DNA of 64,000 bases from Escherichia coli (GTDB lineage: Bacteria; Pseudomonadota; Gammaproteobacteria; Enterobacterales; Enterobacteriaceae): NCBI RefSeq assembly GCF_036503815.1, contig NZ_AP027764.1, forward strand, positions 3,162,001 to 3,226,000, given 5' to 3'. Below, piece by piece: positions 53,447 to 63,172 of the stretch (its first letter is position 1; each line of letters opens with the position of its first letter). A model generated the notes under the pieces. It was given only the letters and a program-made list of their open reading frames with translations, did no database searches and was not told the origin of the DNA. The position numbers and the translations under genes are program-made.

Positions 53447-54178
53447 ATGAAAAAGTTAGTTCTTGCCGCTTTACTTTCATCCTGTGCATTCGGCGCTTCT
53501 GCCGCAGAGAAAATCAATTTCGGCGTATCAGCGACCTATCCTCCCTTTGAATCTATAGGTGCTAATAATGAGATTGTCGGCTTTGATATCGACCTGGCAA
53601 AAGCGTTATGCAAACAGATGCAGGCAGAATGTACTTTTACCAATCACGCTTTCGACAGCCTCATCCCGTCACTGAAATTCAGAAAATATGACGCCGTTAT
53701 CTCCGGTATGGATATCACGCCGGAGCGTAGCAAGCAGGTATCATTTACCACGCCCTACTACGAAAACTCAGCTGTTGTGATTGCCAAAAAAGATACCTAC
53801 AAAACGTTTGCCGACCTGAAAGGCAAACGCATTGGGATGGAAAACGGTACAACGCACCAGAAATATATTCAGGATCAACACCCGGAAGTAAAAACTGTCT
53901 CCTATGACAGTTATCAAAATGCCTTTATCGACCTGAAAAATGGTCGTATTGATGGGGTATTTGGTGACACAGCGGTGGTTAATGAATGGCTGAAAACCAA
54001 TCCACAGCTGGGCGTTGCAACAGAGAAAGTAACCGACCCGCAGTACTTCGGCACCGGTCTGGGCATCGCTGTACGTCCGGATAATAAAGCCCTGCTGGAA
54101 AAACTGAATAACGCACTGGCAGCGATTAAAGCAGATGGTACGTATAAAAAAATCAATGACCAGTGGTTCCCACAGTAA
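53447..54178 (+). CDS. artJ: Arginine ABC transporter periplasmic binding protein ArtJ
   Basis: A 243-residue high-affinity arginine-binding protein with a signal peptide (MKKLVLAALLSSCAFGASA). It is a paralogue of ArtI and uses the same ArtQM-ArtP machinery but is transcribed from its own arginine-repressed promoter. I chose the ATG at 53447. The frame is open 17 codons upstream to 53396, but those overlap the leader. Confidence 0.96.
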   Translation: MKKLVLAALLSSCAFGASAAEKINFGVSATYPPFESIGANNEIVGFDIDLAKALCKQMQAECTFTNHAFDSLIPSLKFRKYDAVISGMDITPERSKQVSFTTPYYENSAVVIAKKDTYKTFADLKGKRIGMENGTTHQKYIQDQHPEVKTVSYDSYQNAFIDLKNGRIDGVFGDTAVVNEWLKTNPQLGVATEKVTDPQYFGTGLGIAVRPDNKALLEKLNNALAAIKADGTYKKINDQWFPQ

Positions 54179-54203
54179 TCGGGACTGATGACAAAAGTAA
54201 GAT

Positions 54204-54303
54204 TGCCTGATGCGCTACGCTTATCAGGCCTACATTTACCCTGCAATGCATTGATTTAGCACGATTTTGTAGGCCGAACAAGGCGCTCACGCCGCATCCG
54301 ACA
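54204..54303. repeat. REP/BIME elements between artJ and rlmC
   Basis: Two REP-type palindromic units in opposite orientation: TGCCTGATGCGCTACGCTTATCAGGCCTACA (54204-54234) and TGTAGGCCGAACAAGGCGCTCACGCCGCATCCGACA (54268-54303). Confidence 0.82.
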
Positions 54304-54332
54304 TGAACAACGCGCACCTTATCAGCAATCTG

Positions 54333-54355
54333 AAGCCGCAGCCGCGGCTTTTTTA
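54333..54355 (+). terminator. Terminator after artJ
   Basis: AAGCCGC-AGCC-GCGGCTT hairpin followed by TTTTTA. It overlaps the rlmC stop codon by a few bases. Confidence 0.8.
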
Positions 54356-55480
54356 TTGCTTCACCAACAGTGTCAGCACTTCATAGTGCGCGGTGTGCGG
54401 GAACATATCAAAAAGCTGTACCCGTTCAATACGATAACCTGACAATTCGCGGATATCTTTGGCCATCGTTTGGGCGTTACAGCTGGAGTAGATGATAAAA
54501 CGCGGTGCCATCGTTGAAAGATAATCACACAGCGGTTTACCAATGCCGCGGCGCGGCGGGTTAACCAGCACCAGCTCCGGCACCTCCCCCTGAGCGGTGG
54601 CAAACTGAGTGGAATCCAGCGCCTGAAATTGCAAACGCGTTAAGCCCAGTTCAGCGGCTGACTGCTTCGCACAGGCAATGGCTTCTGGCGCAATTTCGAT
54701 CCCGGTTAACTGCATGTCAGGCGTCGCGCAGTGTAAACCAAAGCCCCCCACGCCACAGAACAGATCCCACATATGTTTAACCGGCAACTGTTGTACCCAG
54801 TCGCGCGCAGTAGCGTACAGCTGGCTGGCGACCGCCGGATTAGTCTGGAAGAAACTTTGCGGACGGATCCACAGCGGCACATCGTTAAAACGCTCAGCCA
54901 GCGCCTGTTGTTCGCTCAGATAAATCTCCGTCTCCCCTTCCATAATCGCCATATGTACCGGCTGAATGTTGACGGTAATAACTTTCAGCTGCGGCAGTTG
55001 TGCCTGTAACCACGGTAGCGCCTTACGCAGTTGTGCCAGCTTGGTTTCGGAACGCAGTACAAAGCGCAGCATCATGCCACCATCGCTCTGGCTTTCAGTC
55101 AGCAGAATGTATTTCAGTTCGCCACGCTTACGCGCCACATTGTAGGGGGTTAGCCCCGCACGGGCGATAAACGGTTTTAGCGCCGCAAAAACGGGCGCAA
55201 ATGAGGCAGGATAAAGCGGGCAATCGCAAAGGTCTTCTGGTGTGCCGTCGCGATGCAGCATACCGAGCAGTGGTTTTTCAACGCTACCACTCACCACCAT
55301 TTTGGCTTTATTACGAAACCCTTGCTCCGGGCCTGACACCGGCTCGCACCATTCCTCAACCGAAAAGTCGGCGAGCAGATTTTTAAGATCGGCGGTTTTA
55401 GCGGAGAGTTGCTCTGGAATCGGCTGCGTTATCCACTGACAGGAACGACAGCGACCCGCGTCGTAAAGTGCGCACTGCAT
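54353..55480 (-). CDS. rlmC: 23S rRNA (uracil-747-C5)-methyltransferase RlmC
   Basis: A 375-residue TrmA/RumA-family methyltransferase (formerly RumB/YbjF) that methylates U747 of 23S rRNA. The N-terminal cysteines C3, C11, C14 and C87 bind a [4Fe-4S] cluster. The SAM motif is LFCGVGGFGL, the catalytic motif is NPPRRGIGK, and the nucleophilic Cys is in YSSCNAQT. It is the last gene of potFGHI-ybjO-rlmC as laid out here, separated from ybjO by 40 bases. Confidence 0.95.
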   Translation of the reverse strand: MQCALYDAGRCRSCQWITQPIPEQLSAKTADLKNLLADFSVEEWCEPVSGPEQGFRNKAKMVVSGSVEKPLLGMLHRDGTPEDLCDCPLYPASFAPVFAALKPFIARAGLTPYNVARKRGELKYILLTESQSDGGMMLRFVLRSETKLAQLRKALPWLQAQLPQLKVITVNIQPVHMAIMEGETEIYLSEQQALAERFNDVPLWIRPQSFFQTNPAVASQLYATARDWVQQLPVKHMWDLFCGVGGFGLHCATPDMQLTGIEIAPEAIACAKQSAAELGLTRLQFQALDSTQFATAQGEVPELVLVNPPRRGIGKPLCDYLSTMAPRFIIYSSCNAQTMAKDIRELSGYRIERVQLFDMFPHTAHYEVLTLLVKQ

Positions 55481-55520
55481 ACATTGACCTTCACATCATC
55501 AGGGGCGACGATTATACACA

Positions 55521-56009
55521 TTATTGCAACTGGAAGAACCGCCGACTGGTCGAGGGAACGAACAGCAGCATCAGGATGAGCATATCCGGCAACTTCTGCA
55601 GCATCAGGCTATGGAAGATTTCACGTTTTGATTCACCGGGAATGCTGAACAGCTCCGGATAACCATACCCCAGCGAAGCCGCCCACAAATAACTGGCGGC
55701 CGTGATTTGTGTCAACAGATACAGCCAGCGCGCCCAGCGACGCCCTTTCACCAGTGAAAACGCACACCAGATCTCAATGAAAACCAGCACCAGGCTGCTT
55801 AAAAAGACCAGTGTTAAACTCCAGGTTTGTACGCTGCGATGAATGAACTCGCCAATACCGCGCACGCCCAGCGTATTGAAAATCATCAGCACGTCGAGGC
55901 CACGGATCATAATAATGGCAAGCGCCGCCACCTGTACCAGCGCAGGCACATTCAGGCGAGCATGAGATGAAGATGTTTTCTTAAAAAATCCCAACGTTTC
56001 GTCTTCCAT
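55521..56009 (-). CDS. ybjO: Inner-membrane protein YbjO (DUF2593)
   Basis: A 162-residue inner-membrane protein with about three to four hydrophobic segments (e.g. VQVAALAIIMIRGLDVLMI, SLTLVFLSSLVLVFIEIW). The function is unknown. It lies 59 bp downstream of potI on the same strand, so it may be transcribed with the putrescine transporter genes. Confidence 0.9.
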   Translation of the reverse strand: MEDETLGFFKKTSSSHARLNVPALVQVAALAIIMIRGLDVLMIFNTLGVRGIGEFIHRSVQTWSLTLVFLSSLVLVFIEIWCAFSLVKGRRWARWLYLLTQITAASYLWAASLGYGYPELFSIPGESKREIFHSLMLQKLPDMLILMLLFVPSTSRRFFQLQ

Positions 56010-56068
56010 GAAAACAATGCCGCGACATGCGCGGCATTATGTAGCCAGGTTGGCAAATTTTAGTGTCT

Positions 56069-56914
56069 TCAGCCACGTCTTGCACGCTGGATATCGCGTA
56101 TCCGCTGTTTTTCTGCGCGCGCCATCAGATACCAGGCGATAAATCCGACAATTCCGACTGCGCCGAGGATCAATGTTGCCAGGGCGTTGATTTCCGGATT
56201 CACCCCCATCCGCACGCTGGAGAAGACCAGCATCGGTAACGTGGTGGCTCCCGGCCCGGAAACAAAGCTGGCGATAACCAGATCATCAAGCGACAAAGTA
56301 AAAGCCAGTAACCAGCCAGAAATGATCGCGGGCATGATCATCGGTAGCGTAATGACGAAAAACACTTTCAGCGGCGTCGCACCGAGATCCATCGCTGCTT
56401 CTTCAATGGAACGGTCCAGCTCCCGCAGACGCGACGAAATAACGACTGCCACATAAGCCGTACAGAAAGTGACATGCGCCAGCCAGATGGTGAGCATGCC
56501 TCGCTCCGCAGGCCAGCCGATGGCATGTGCAAGTGCGACGAATAACAACAACAGCGACAAGCCCGTGATCACATCCGGCATTACCAATGGCGCAGTGATC
56601 ATAAAGGCAAAGCCATTTGATCCGCGAAACCGACCAAAGCGTACCAGTACCACTGCCGCAATCGTCCCGAGGATCGCCGCCGCCGTTGCCGCACAGGCAG
56701 CTATTGTCAGGCTTAAACCAACCGCACTCATCATCGCGTCATCGCGCAATAATTCGCCATACCAGCGCGTTGACCAGCCGGCCCACACCGTCACCAGCTT
56801 CGAGCTGTTGAATGAATAGATCACCAGCATCAGCATTGGCGCGTAGAGAAAGGTGAAGCCCAGCAGCAAAATCACAATCCGCCAGGGCGAACGAACCACC
56901 GGTAAATTATTCAT
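56069..56914 (-). CDS. potI: Putrescine ABC transporter permease PotI
   Basis: A 281-residue permease with six predicted helices and the EAA loop EEAAMDLGATPLKVFFVITLP. It pairs with PotH in the putrescine importer PotFGHI. I start it at the ATG at 56914 (MNNLPVVRSP), which overlaps the potH stop by four bases (ATGA) and has a GGGAGA ribosome site. The open frame extends 14 codons upstream within potH. Confidence 0.96.
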   Translation of the reverse strand: MNNLPVVRSPWRIVILLLGFTFLYAPMLMLVIYSFNSSKLVTVWAGWSTRWYGELLRDDAMMSAVGLSLTIAACAATAAAILGTIAAVVLVRFGRFRGSNGFAFMITAPLVMPDVITGLSLLLLFVALAHAIGWPAERGMLTIWLAHVTFCTAYVAVVISSRLRELDRSIEEAAMDLGATPLKVFFVITLPMIMPAIISGWLLAFTLSLDDLVIASFVSGPGATTLPMLVFSSVRMGVNPEINALATLILGAVGIVGFIAWYLMARAEKQRIRDIQRARRG

Positions 56915-57864
56915 CCGTGTTCTCCCACGCTTTTTTGCTGATGCTTGTGGAACCACATTATCGGCACAATTAGCAGCAGCAACATGATGATCGCTACCGC
57001 CGAGGCCACCGGCCAGTCGCGGTTATTGAAAAACTCCTGCCACAGCACGCGCCCGATCATGATGCTGTCCGGGCCACCGAGCAGTTCAGGGATCACAAAC
57101 TCGCCCACAGCCGGGATAAACACCAGCATCGATCCGGCAATAATCCCGCCTTTGGTCAGCGGCACGATCACAGTAAAGAACGTTTTCAGCGGTCGTGCAC
57201 CGAGATCCAGTGCCGCTTCCACCAGCGAATAATCAATACGAATCAACGCGGTATAAATCGGCAGCACCATAAACGGCACGTAGGCGTAAACAATGCCGAT
57301 ATAAACGGCCAGGTTGGTATGCAGAATGGTCAGCGGCTGGTCGATAACCCCCAGCCATAGCAGAAAGTTATTCAGCACGCCGTTATTTTTTAATATTCCC
57401 ATCCAGGCATAAACGCGGATCAGAAACGAGGTCCACGACGGCAGGATCACCAGCAGCAATAAGATATTGCGGGTCGAAGGCTTACTGTGCGCCACCGCCC
57501 ACGCCAGCGGATAGCCGATCAGTAAACAGCAAATAGTCGAAATCGCCGCCACCTGTAACGACTGGAGATATGCATCGAAATAGAGCGGATCGTCAGTCAG
57601 TTGCAGGAAATTACCAAGATTGAGGGTGATGGAAAGTTGCCCGTCAGCCCACTCCATCAGTTCGGTATAAGGTGGAATAGCGCGCGCCATCTCCGCCAGA
57701 CTTATTTTAAAGACGATCAGAAATGGCAGAAGAAACAGTAAGATCAACCAGATATACGGCAACGCAATGACCAGTTTTCTCCCATGCTTCATTTGCAGCT
57801 GCGACAACCACAGCTTAAATCCGCCCGGCGGTTTCGACTGGGCAGCAGGTTCAAGTGTACTCAT
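56911..57864 (-). CDS. potH: Putrescine ABC transporter permease PotH
   Basis: A 317-residue permease of the putrescine importer with six predicted helices and the EAA loop VEAALDLGARPLKTFFTVIVP. A long cytoplasmic N-terminus precedes the first helix (LVIALPYIWLILLFLLPF). It starts nine bases after the potG stop. Confidence 0.96.
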   Translation of the reverse strand: MSTLEPAAQSKPPGGFKLWLSQLQMKHGRKLVIALPYIWLILLFLLPFLIVFKISLAEMARAIPPYTELMEWADGQLSITLNLGNFLQLTDDPLYFDAYLQSLQVAAISTICCLLIGYPLAWAVAHSKPSTRNILLLLVILPSWTSFLIRVYAWMGILKNNGVLNNFLLWLGVIDQPLTILHTNLAVYIGIVYAYVPFMVLPIYTALIRIDYSLVEAALDLGARPLKTFFTVIVPLTKGGIIAGSMLVFIPAVGEFVIPELLGGPDSIMIGRVLWQEFFNNRDWPVASAVAIIMLLLLIVPIMWFHKHQQKSVGEHG

Positions 57865-57873
57865 CTTTGCTCC

Positions 57874-59007
57874 TTAAACCGTCAGCACCACACAACTGTC
57901 CACTTCCCAGCACAAGCGCACTTCATCGCCCCAGGTGGGTAATCCTTTACGATAGCGATGGGCGTTTTGTAGCTGGGCGCTGATCATCTGCCCGCTTTTC
58001 AGGCGAACGTGATAGACCGAAAGATCACCGAGATAGGCAATGTGCATCACCTCCCCCACCGCGAAGTTACAACCATTGGCGGGCGGTTCTTCACAAAGCA
58101 TGATTTTTTCCGGACGCAGCGCCACGTGTACCGGCACGTTATCGACCACCGAAGCGTCCGCATCGACTTTCAGTGGATGCACCAGTCCCGGCGAATAAAG
58201 CACCAGGCCATCTTCCTGACGCTCTTTAAGTACACCTTCAAAGACGTTAACTGAACCGATAAATTCAGCACTGTAGCGCGTGGTCGGATGCTCGTAGATC
58301 TCTTCCGGCTCGCCAATCTGGACAAATTTCCCACGATTCATAATGGCGATACGCCCCGCCATCGTCATCGCCTCTTCCTGATCGTGGGTGACCATCACAC
58401 AAGTCACACCAACGCGCTCCAGAATATCCACCACTTCAAGCTGCATCCGGTCACGCAGTTTTTTATCCAGCGCGCCCATCGGCTCGTCGAGCAGTAATAG
58501 TTTCGGACGTTTGGCGAGGCTTCGGGCCAGCGCCACACGCTGTCGCTGACCGCCGGAAAGCTGGTGCGGTTTGCGTTTGGCGAACTCCTGCATATGTACC
58601 AGGCCGAGCATCTCGTTGACCCGGCTGGCAATTTCTGCTTTCGGCAGTTTGTCCTGTTTCAGGCCAAAGGCGATGTTCTGCTCCACGGTCATATGCGGAA
58701 ACAGCGCGTAAGATTGAAACATCATATTGATAGGGCGCAGGTAAGGCGGCACCTGTGACAAATCGACGCCATCAAGCATAATCTGCCCGACAGAAGGTTG
58801 TTCGAAACCTGCCAGCATACGCAGCAGCGTGGACTTGCCACAGCCGGATGCGCCCAGCAGCGCGAAGATTTCGCCTTTATAGATGGTCAGGCTGACATCA
58901 TCGACCGCATGCTGACCATCGTAAGATTTAGTCAGATTACGGATTTCTAATAGCGGCGTCAGCGCCTTACGGGTTTTCGCCTGGGGGCGAGGGATAGCGT
59001 CATTCAC
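57874..59007 (-). CDS. potG: Putrescine ABC transporter ATP-binding protein PotG
   Basis: The 377-residue ATPase of the putrescine importer. Walker A is GASGCGKST, signature LSGGQRQRVALARSL, Walker B LLLDEPMGALD, with a C-terminal TOBE regulatory domain (about residues 300-377). I start it at the GTG at 59007 (VNDAIPRPQ), preceded by GGAGAG. The frame is open 27 further codons but lacks a good ribosome site there. Confidence 0.95.
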   Translation of the reverse strand: MNDAIPRPQAKTRKALTPLLEIRNLTKSYDGQHAVDDVSLTIYKGEIFALLGASGCGKSTLLRMLAGFEQPSVGQIMLDGVDLSQVPPYLRPINMMFQSYALFPHMTVEQNIAFGLKQDKLPKAEIASRVNEMLGLVHMQEFAKRKPHQLSGGQRQRVALARSLAKRPKLLLLDEPMGALDKKLRDRMQLEVVDILERVGVTCVMVTHDQEEAMTMAGRIAIMNRGKFVQIGEPEEIYEHPTTRYSAEFIGSVNVFEGVLKERQEDGLVLYSPGLVHPLKVDADASVVDNVPVHVALRPEKIMLCEEPPANGCNFAVGEVMHIAYLGDLSVYHVRLKSGQMISAQLQNAHRYRKGLPTWGDEVRLCWEVDSCVVLTV

Positions 59008-59101
59008 GGCTGCTCTCCGGCATTGAATGTGTGCAAGCGCACCATGATGGTGCGAATTGCCGGCGGGTGTGGTGCGCCCGTCCGGCATCTACGGCTGCGG
59101 A

Positions 59102-60214
59102 TTATTTTCCGCTCTTCACTTTGGTCCAGGCGCGGGTGCGCACACGGTCGATTTTCGGATCCTGTACTTTCAGAGTGAACAGTTTGGCGCGGACATCCGC
59201 AGGCGGGTAAATACCCGGATTATCACGCACTTCTGCACTCACCAGCGGCGTGGCTTCTTTATTAGCATTAGCATAGAACACATGGTCAGAGATATGTGCT
59301 ACCACATCCGGGCGCAGCAGATAATTCAGGAACTGATAGGCTTCGTCTTTATTTTTGGCATCCGCAGGCATGGCGAAGACATCAAAGAATGCCATCGCCC
59401 CTTCTTTCGGAATCGAGAACGAGACATTCACGCCATTCTTCGCTTCTTTCGCGCGGTTTGACGCCTGCCAGACATCGCCCGCCCAGCCGATAGCGACGCA
59501 AATATCGCCGTTTGCCAGGTCGTTAATGTATTGAGATGAATGGAAATAACGAATGTTCGGGCGCAGCTTTAACAGCAGATCGGTTGCCGGCCCGGTGTAA
59601 TCATCCGCTTTAGTGCTGTTGGGATCTTTACCGAGATAATTCAGCACGGTAGCAAAAACTTCTTCTGGCGCGTCGAGGAAAGAGACGCCGCAGCTTTTCA
59701 GTTTTTCCAGATTTTCAGGTTTGAGGATCAAGTCCCAGCTATCGACGGGCGCGTTTTCACCCAGTACCGCTTTGACTTTATCGACGTTATAGCCAATCCC
59801 GGTCGTCGCCCACATATAGGGCATAGCAAATTTATTGTCGGGATCGTGTTTGGCGACCAGCTTCAGCAGCTCCGGATCGAGATTCTTCCACTCCGGCAAT
59901 TTGCTTTTATCCAGCGGCTGGAAAACTCCCGCTGTCAGCTGGCGCTCAAGAAAGCTTGCTGACGGCACCACCAGATCAAAGCCAGTGCTACCCGCCATTA
60001 ATTTGCCTTCCAGTACTTCGTTAGAGTCGAAAACATCGTAGACGACTTTAATACCAGTTTCTTTTTCAAAATTGGCCACCGTGTCCGGGGCGATATAATC
60101 AGACCAGTTATAAATGTGGAGTGTTTTTTGTTCAGCCGCGAGCGTGCCGACAGAGACGGCCATCAGAGCACCCGCAACCAGACCCGATAGCCATTTTTTA
60201 TTTAAGGCGGTCAT
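59102..60214 (-). CDS. potF: Putrescine-binding periplasmic protein PotF
   Basis: A 370-residue solute-binding protein of the PotD/PotF family. A signal peptide (KKWLSGLVAGALMAVSVGTLA) is cleaved after residue 26. The ligand pocket includes the conserved NWSDYI segment at the mature N-terminus. It is the first gene of potFGHI. I start it at the ATG at 60214, which has an AAGGAAAGAG ribosome site. Fifty codons further upstream are open but are promoter sequence. Confidence 0.96.
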   Translation of the reverse strand: MTALNKKWLSGLVAGALMAVSVGTLAAEQKTLHIYNWSDYIAPDTVANFEKETGIKVVYDVFDSNEVLEGKLMAGSTGFDLVVPSASFLERQLTAGVFQPLDKSKLPEWKNLDPELLKLVAKHDPDNKFAMPYMWATTGIGYNVDKVKAVLGENAPVDSWDLILKPENLEKLKSCGVSFLDAPEEVFATVLNYLGKDPNSTKADDYTGPATDLLLKLRPNIRYFHSSQYINDLANGDICVAIGWAGDVWQASNRAKEAKNGVNVSFSIPKEGAMAFFDVFAMPADAKNKDEAYQFLNYLLRPDVVAHISDHVFYANANKEATPLVSAEVRDNPGIYPPADVRAKLFTLKVQDPKIDRVRTRAWTKVKSGK

Positions 60215-60564
60215 ATCTCTTTCCTTCTGAAAGTTCGTTAACAAACGAACAAAAGTTGTCACACTGAAAAATATGCAATATTCGTGCATATTTTTTATCG
60301 GCTCGGTGTAAGAAAAGAGAACTCTCTCCCGGCCAGCACTGCTCGCTATATAAAAGCATCGCAAGAATAACTTTAGCCAGGGTTTGAGACTATAGCTCGG
60401 ATTAAAAAACGGTATTTAACAAATTTTTATGCGTATTTGCTCTATGTGATAAAGCCAAATCGGCACAAGAGAAGTGAAATAATCTTTAAGAAAAGGTTAA
60501 AAACAGCAGATAATTTTGCAGCACGCAGTCACTGCGGCAGCGACTGCGTGCTCGAAAGGAGTTA
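60215..60564. other. Intergenic region potF/ybjN
   Basis: About 350 AT-rich bases, containing the potF promoter and the 3' end of ybjN. A perfect 10-bp hairpin GCACGCAGTC / GACTGCGTGC lies at 60521-60551 just after ybjN, but it has no good T-run on the minus strand. Nothing else was recognised. Confidence 0.55.
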
Positions 60565-61041
60565 TCAGTGGAGGAAATAGTTTTCGGTAACGTTGTTTTG
60601 CCCTTCATCGTCAGTCGGTAACAGCAGTTGATGGGCATTAGCTTCAAGAATGACCATCGAAATCTGCTCTTCGCTCTGACGCACGAACCATGCAAACTGC
60701 TCATAGGTTACGCCCTGCATAACGGATAAAGACTGGCAAACCACCAGCTTTGGCAGATTATCATCCTGCATATCAAGAAATGCTTTCACGGTCAGCGAAC
60801 TGGCATTGATGGCTGATAAATCCGCCGCCAGCGGTAACACGGCTGAAGGTCGAACTTCCGCCATGGCAGAAAACAGGATCGTGTTATCGATCAGATCGAT
60901 TTTGGCATCAAAGACACCGTCGAAATTCTGCATATGGGGCAGATGCAGAGCCAGACAGTTATCACATTCAAAAAAACTCATCCCCAGGTCATCGAGCCAT
61001 TGACGCAACGTATCCAGACCAGGAACGACCAGCGATGTCAT
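60565..61041 (-). CDS. ybjN: YbjN family protein (putative sensory/regulatory)
   Basis: A 158-residue cytoplasmic protein of the YbjN family, related in fold to type III secretion chaperones. In E. coli its overproduction affects motility, fimbriation and exopolysaccharide; its molecular role is unclear. I start it at the ATG at 61041 (MTSLVVPGLD), though AGAGG is about 13 bases upstream, further than usual. The frame is open 16 codons upstream to 61089. Confidence 0.9.
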   Translation of the reverse strand: MTSLVVPGLDTLRQWLDDLGMSFFECDNCLALHLPHMQNFDGVFDAKIDLIDNTILFSAMAEVRPSAVLPLAADLSAINASSLTVKAFLDMQDDNLPKLVVCQSLSVMQGVTYEQFAWFVRQSEEQISMVILEANAHQLLLPTDDEGQNNVTENYFLH

Positions 61042-61128
61042 AATTTTGTACAACCTCTTTCGATAAAAAGACCGGCACAGCTTACGCAAAAAGCGCAGGC
61101 AAAACCATGATCAGTAATGTGATTGCGA

Positions 61129-62031
61129 CTAACCACCCGTTTTCAGGCAATATTCGGTCGTAGCGTGGCGTTCGATCCAGCGGATCATTTTACCCGCGAT
61201 GTCAATACCGGTGGTTTTTTCTATTCCTTCCAGCCCCGGCGACGCATTCACCTCCATCACCAATGGCCCGCGATTAGCACGCAGAATATCCACACCAGCA
61301 ACGTCCAGCGCCATCGTTCGCGCGGCTTTTATCGCGATTTCACGCTCCTGTGGTGTGATACTGGCAACGCTTGCCGCGCCACCTCGATGCAAATTGGAAC
61401 GAAAATCGCCCTCTTTCGCCCGCCGTTCAATCGCAGCGACCACTTCATCGCCAACAACCAGGCAGCGGATATCGCACCCTTGCGCCTCTTTGATATATTC
61501 CTGCACCAGAATATGCGCGTTCAGACCGCGAAAGGCGTCAATCACGCTTTCCGCCGCCTGACGCGTCTCCGCCAGCACGACACCAATTCCCTGCGTACCT
61601 TCAACCAGCTTAACCACCAGCGGCGCACCACCGACCATGTCGATTAAATCGCTGGTATCATCCGGCGAATGCGCAATGCCCGTGACAGGCAGGTCGATGC
61701 CCTGACGCGCCAGCAGTTGCATCGAACGCAATTTGTCACGCGCCCGGGCAATGGCGACCGACTCATTGAGCGGATAGCTCCCCAGCATCTCGAACTGGCG
61801 CAGTGCCGCCGTCCCATAAAAGGTAATGGCGGTGCCAATACGCGGGATCACAGCGTCAAAATGGGGTAACTTGCGGCCTTTGTAGTGAATAGAAGACGCC
61901 GCAGGATTTATGTTCATGTAGCAAGAAAGCGGATCAAGAATTTCAACCAGGTGACCACGCTGTATAGCGGCTTCACGCAGCCGCTTACACGAATAGAGCG
62001 TTCCATCCCGGGACAATATGGCAATTTTCAC
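61129..62031 (-). CDS. rimK: Ribosomal protein S6--L-glutamate ligase RimK
   Basis: A 300-residue ATP-grasp ligase that adds glutamate residues to the C-terminus of ribosomal protein S6 and can make poly-alpha-glutamate. The ATP-grasp core spans about residues 95-290, with LVVKLVEGTQGIGV as the ATP-binding loop and MEVNASPGLEGIE as the metal site. It lies 60 bp downstream of nfsA on the same strand, as in the E. coli ybjC-nfsA-rimK unit; ybjN follows. Confidence 0.95.
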   Translation of the reverse strand: MKIAILSRDGTLYSCKRLREAAIQRGHLVEILDPLSCYMNINPAASSIHYKGRKLPHFDAVIPRIGTAITFYGTAALRQFEMLGSYPLNESVAIARARDKLRSMQLLARQGIDLPVTGIAHSPDDTSDLIDMVGGAPLVVKLVEGTQGIGVVLAETRQAAESVIDAFRGLNAHILVQEYIKEAQGCDIRCLVVGDEVVAAIERRAKEGDFRSNLHRGGAASVASITPQEREIAIKAARTMALDVAGVDILRANRGPLVMEVNASPGLEGIEKTTGIDIAGKMIRWIERHATTEYCLKTGG

Positions 62032-62091
62032 CCTGCACCTCTCTGTCAGACCTGGTCAAAAGCCCGCGTATCATACATCGATGTGGCGGTT

Positions 62092-62814
62092 TTAGCGCGT
62101 CGCCCAACCCTGTTTGTGCAAATAATCCAGAATAAATGGGCGGCTTTCTTTAATGATTGTTCGGCGGATATGATCGCTCCAGGTATCCCTGCGATTATTG
62201 CTGCCACGGGTGAGGTAATATTCCGCCAGTTGTTCGTCATACTGCGCCAGTGCGTCTTTATCCAGCGGTTGATAGCTGTTTTCATGCACCAAAATGGAAG
62301 CCGGTAAACGCGGCTTAAGATCTGGATTATCCGCAGGCCAGCCAAGGCACAGCCCAAACAGCGGCAGAACATGCTGCGGTAATTTCAGCAGTTCCGTCAC
62401 CGCTTCAATATTATTGCGCAGGCCGCCGATATATACCCCGCCCAATCCCAGCGATTCCGCTGCGGTTAACGCATTCTGCGCCATCATTGCCGTATCAACG
62501 ACACCGAGCAACAGTTGTTCCGCCAGGCCAAGTTGTGCATCCGGACAGATCTGTAAATGGCGGTTAAAGTCGGCACAGAACACCCAAAACTCCGCCGCTT
62601 TCGCTACGTGTTTTTGCCCGCCGGTCAGCGTCACCAGTTCATCACGTAACGCTTTGTCGGTAATGCGAATAATGCTACTGCACTGCAAAAAACTGGAACT
62701 GGACGTCGCACGGGCGCTGTTAATAATCGCCTCACGCTGCGCTTCGGAAATGGGTTCATCAGTGAAATGGCGAATGGAGCGATGGCCACAAATAAGTTCA
62801 ATGGTTGGCGTCAT
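62092..62814 (-). CDS. nfsA: Oxygen-insensitive NADPH nitroreductase NfsA
   Basis: A 240-residue FMN-dependent major nitroreductase that reduces nitrofurans and quinones by two-electron steps. The N-terminus (GHRSIRHFTDEPISEAQRE) is the FMN-binding motif of the family. It overlaps the 3' end of ybjC by 17 bases, so the two are translationally linked. It is induced by SoxRS/MarA through the promoter upstream of ybjC. Confidence 0.96.
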   Translation of the reverse strand: MTPTIELICGHRSIRHFTDEPISEAQREAIINSARATSSSSFLQCSSIIRITDKALRDELVTLTGGQKHVAKAAEFWVFCADFNRHLQICPDAQLGLAEQLLLGVVDTAMMAQNALTAAESLGLGGVYIGGLRNNIEAVTELLKLPQHVLPLFGLCLGWPADNPDLKPRLPASILVHENSYQPLDKDALAQYDEQLAEYYLTRGSNNRRDTWSDHIRRTIIKESRPFILDYLHKQGWATR

Positions 62815-63085
62815 TATCTTTTTCTCTTTCTGAACGTGAATATTGCGGTGGACGGTTCATCAACTGTGGTGCTATACGTTTTGCCACCTGAAGAGTAACC
62901 ACCACCGCAGCGGGAAGCATGAGCAAAACACCGAGAAAAATCATCAGAATCTGCCCCTCTGGCCAAGAAAATGGCTCAGGCAGCGACAGGACGTCGCTTA
63001 CCGACAGCAGCGCCACCGCCAGCAACATCATTCCGATAAATTCCAGTATCAACACGCTTTTAGGCAATTTACCGATCGCGCGCAT
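62798..63085 (-). CDS. ybjC: Small inner-membrane protein YbjC (DUF1418)
   Basis: A 95-residue DUF1418-family protein with two hydrophobic helices (VLILEFIGMMLLAVALLSV and ILMIFLGVLLMLPAAVVV). The function is unknown. It starts at 63085 with an AGAGGGAAG ribosome site. It is the first gene of ybjC-nfsA-rimK and shares a divergent promoter region with grxA. Confidence 0.92.
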   Translation of the reverse strand: MRAIGKLPKSVLILEFIGMMLLAVALLSVSDVLSLPEPFSWPEGQILMIFLGVLLMLPAAVVVTLQVAKRIAPQLMNRPPQYSRSEREKDNDANH

Positions 63086-63152
63086 ACGCTTCCCTCTGCA
63101 AAGTGAGCCTTCAGTCTAAAACTTTTCACTGTACTGTGTTTAACAGTTATAG

Positions 63153-63172
63153 CTTTTAGCAATTAATGCAAC
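63153..63172 (-). promoter_or_regulatory. SoxS/MarA box upstream of ybjC-nfsA
   Basis: On the minus strand TGTTGCATTAATTGCTAAAA fits the degenerate mar/sox box (GCA-N-N-N-W-N-N-R-Y-Y-AAA core at 63155-63169). It lies about 70-85 bases before the ybjC start codon. SoxS/MarA control of nfsA is established. I matched the box by eye. Confidence 0.55.

Noticed and set aside
60521..60551. Terminator for ybjN
   Set aside because: A perfect stem, but no T-run follows it on the minus strand; reported only inside the intergenic entry.
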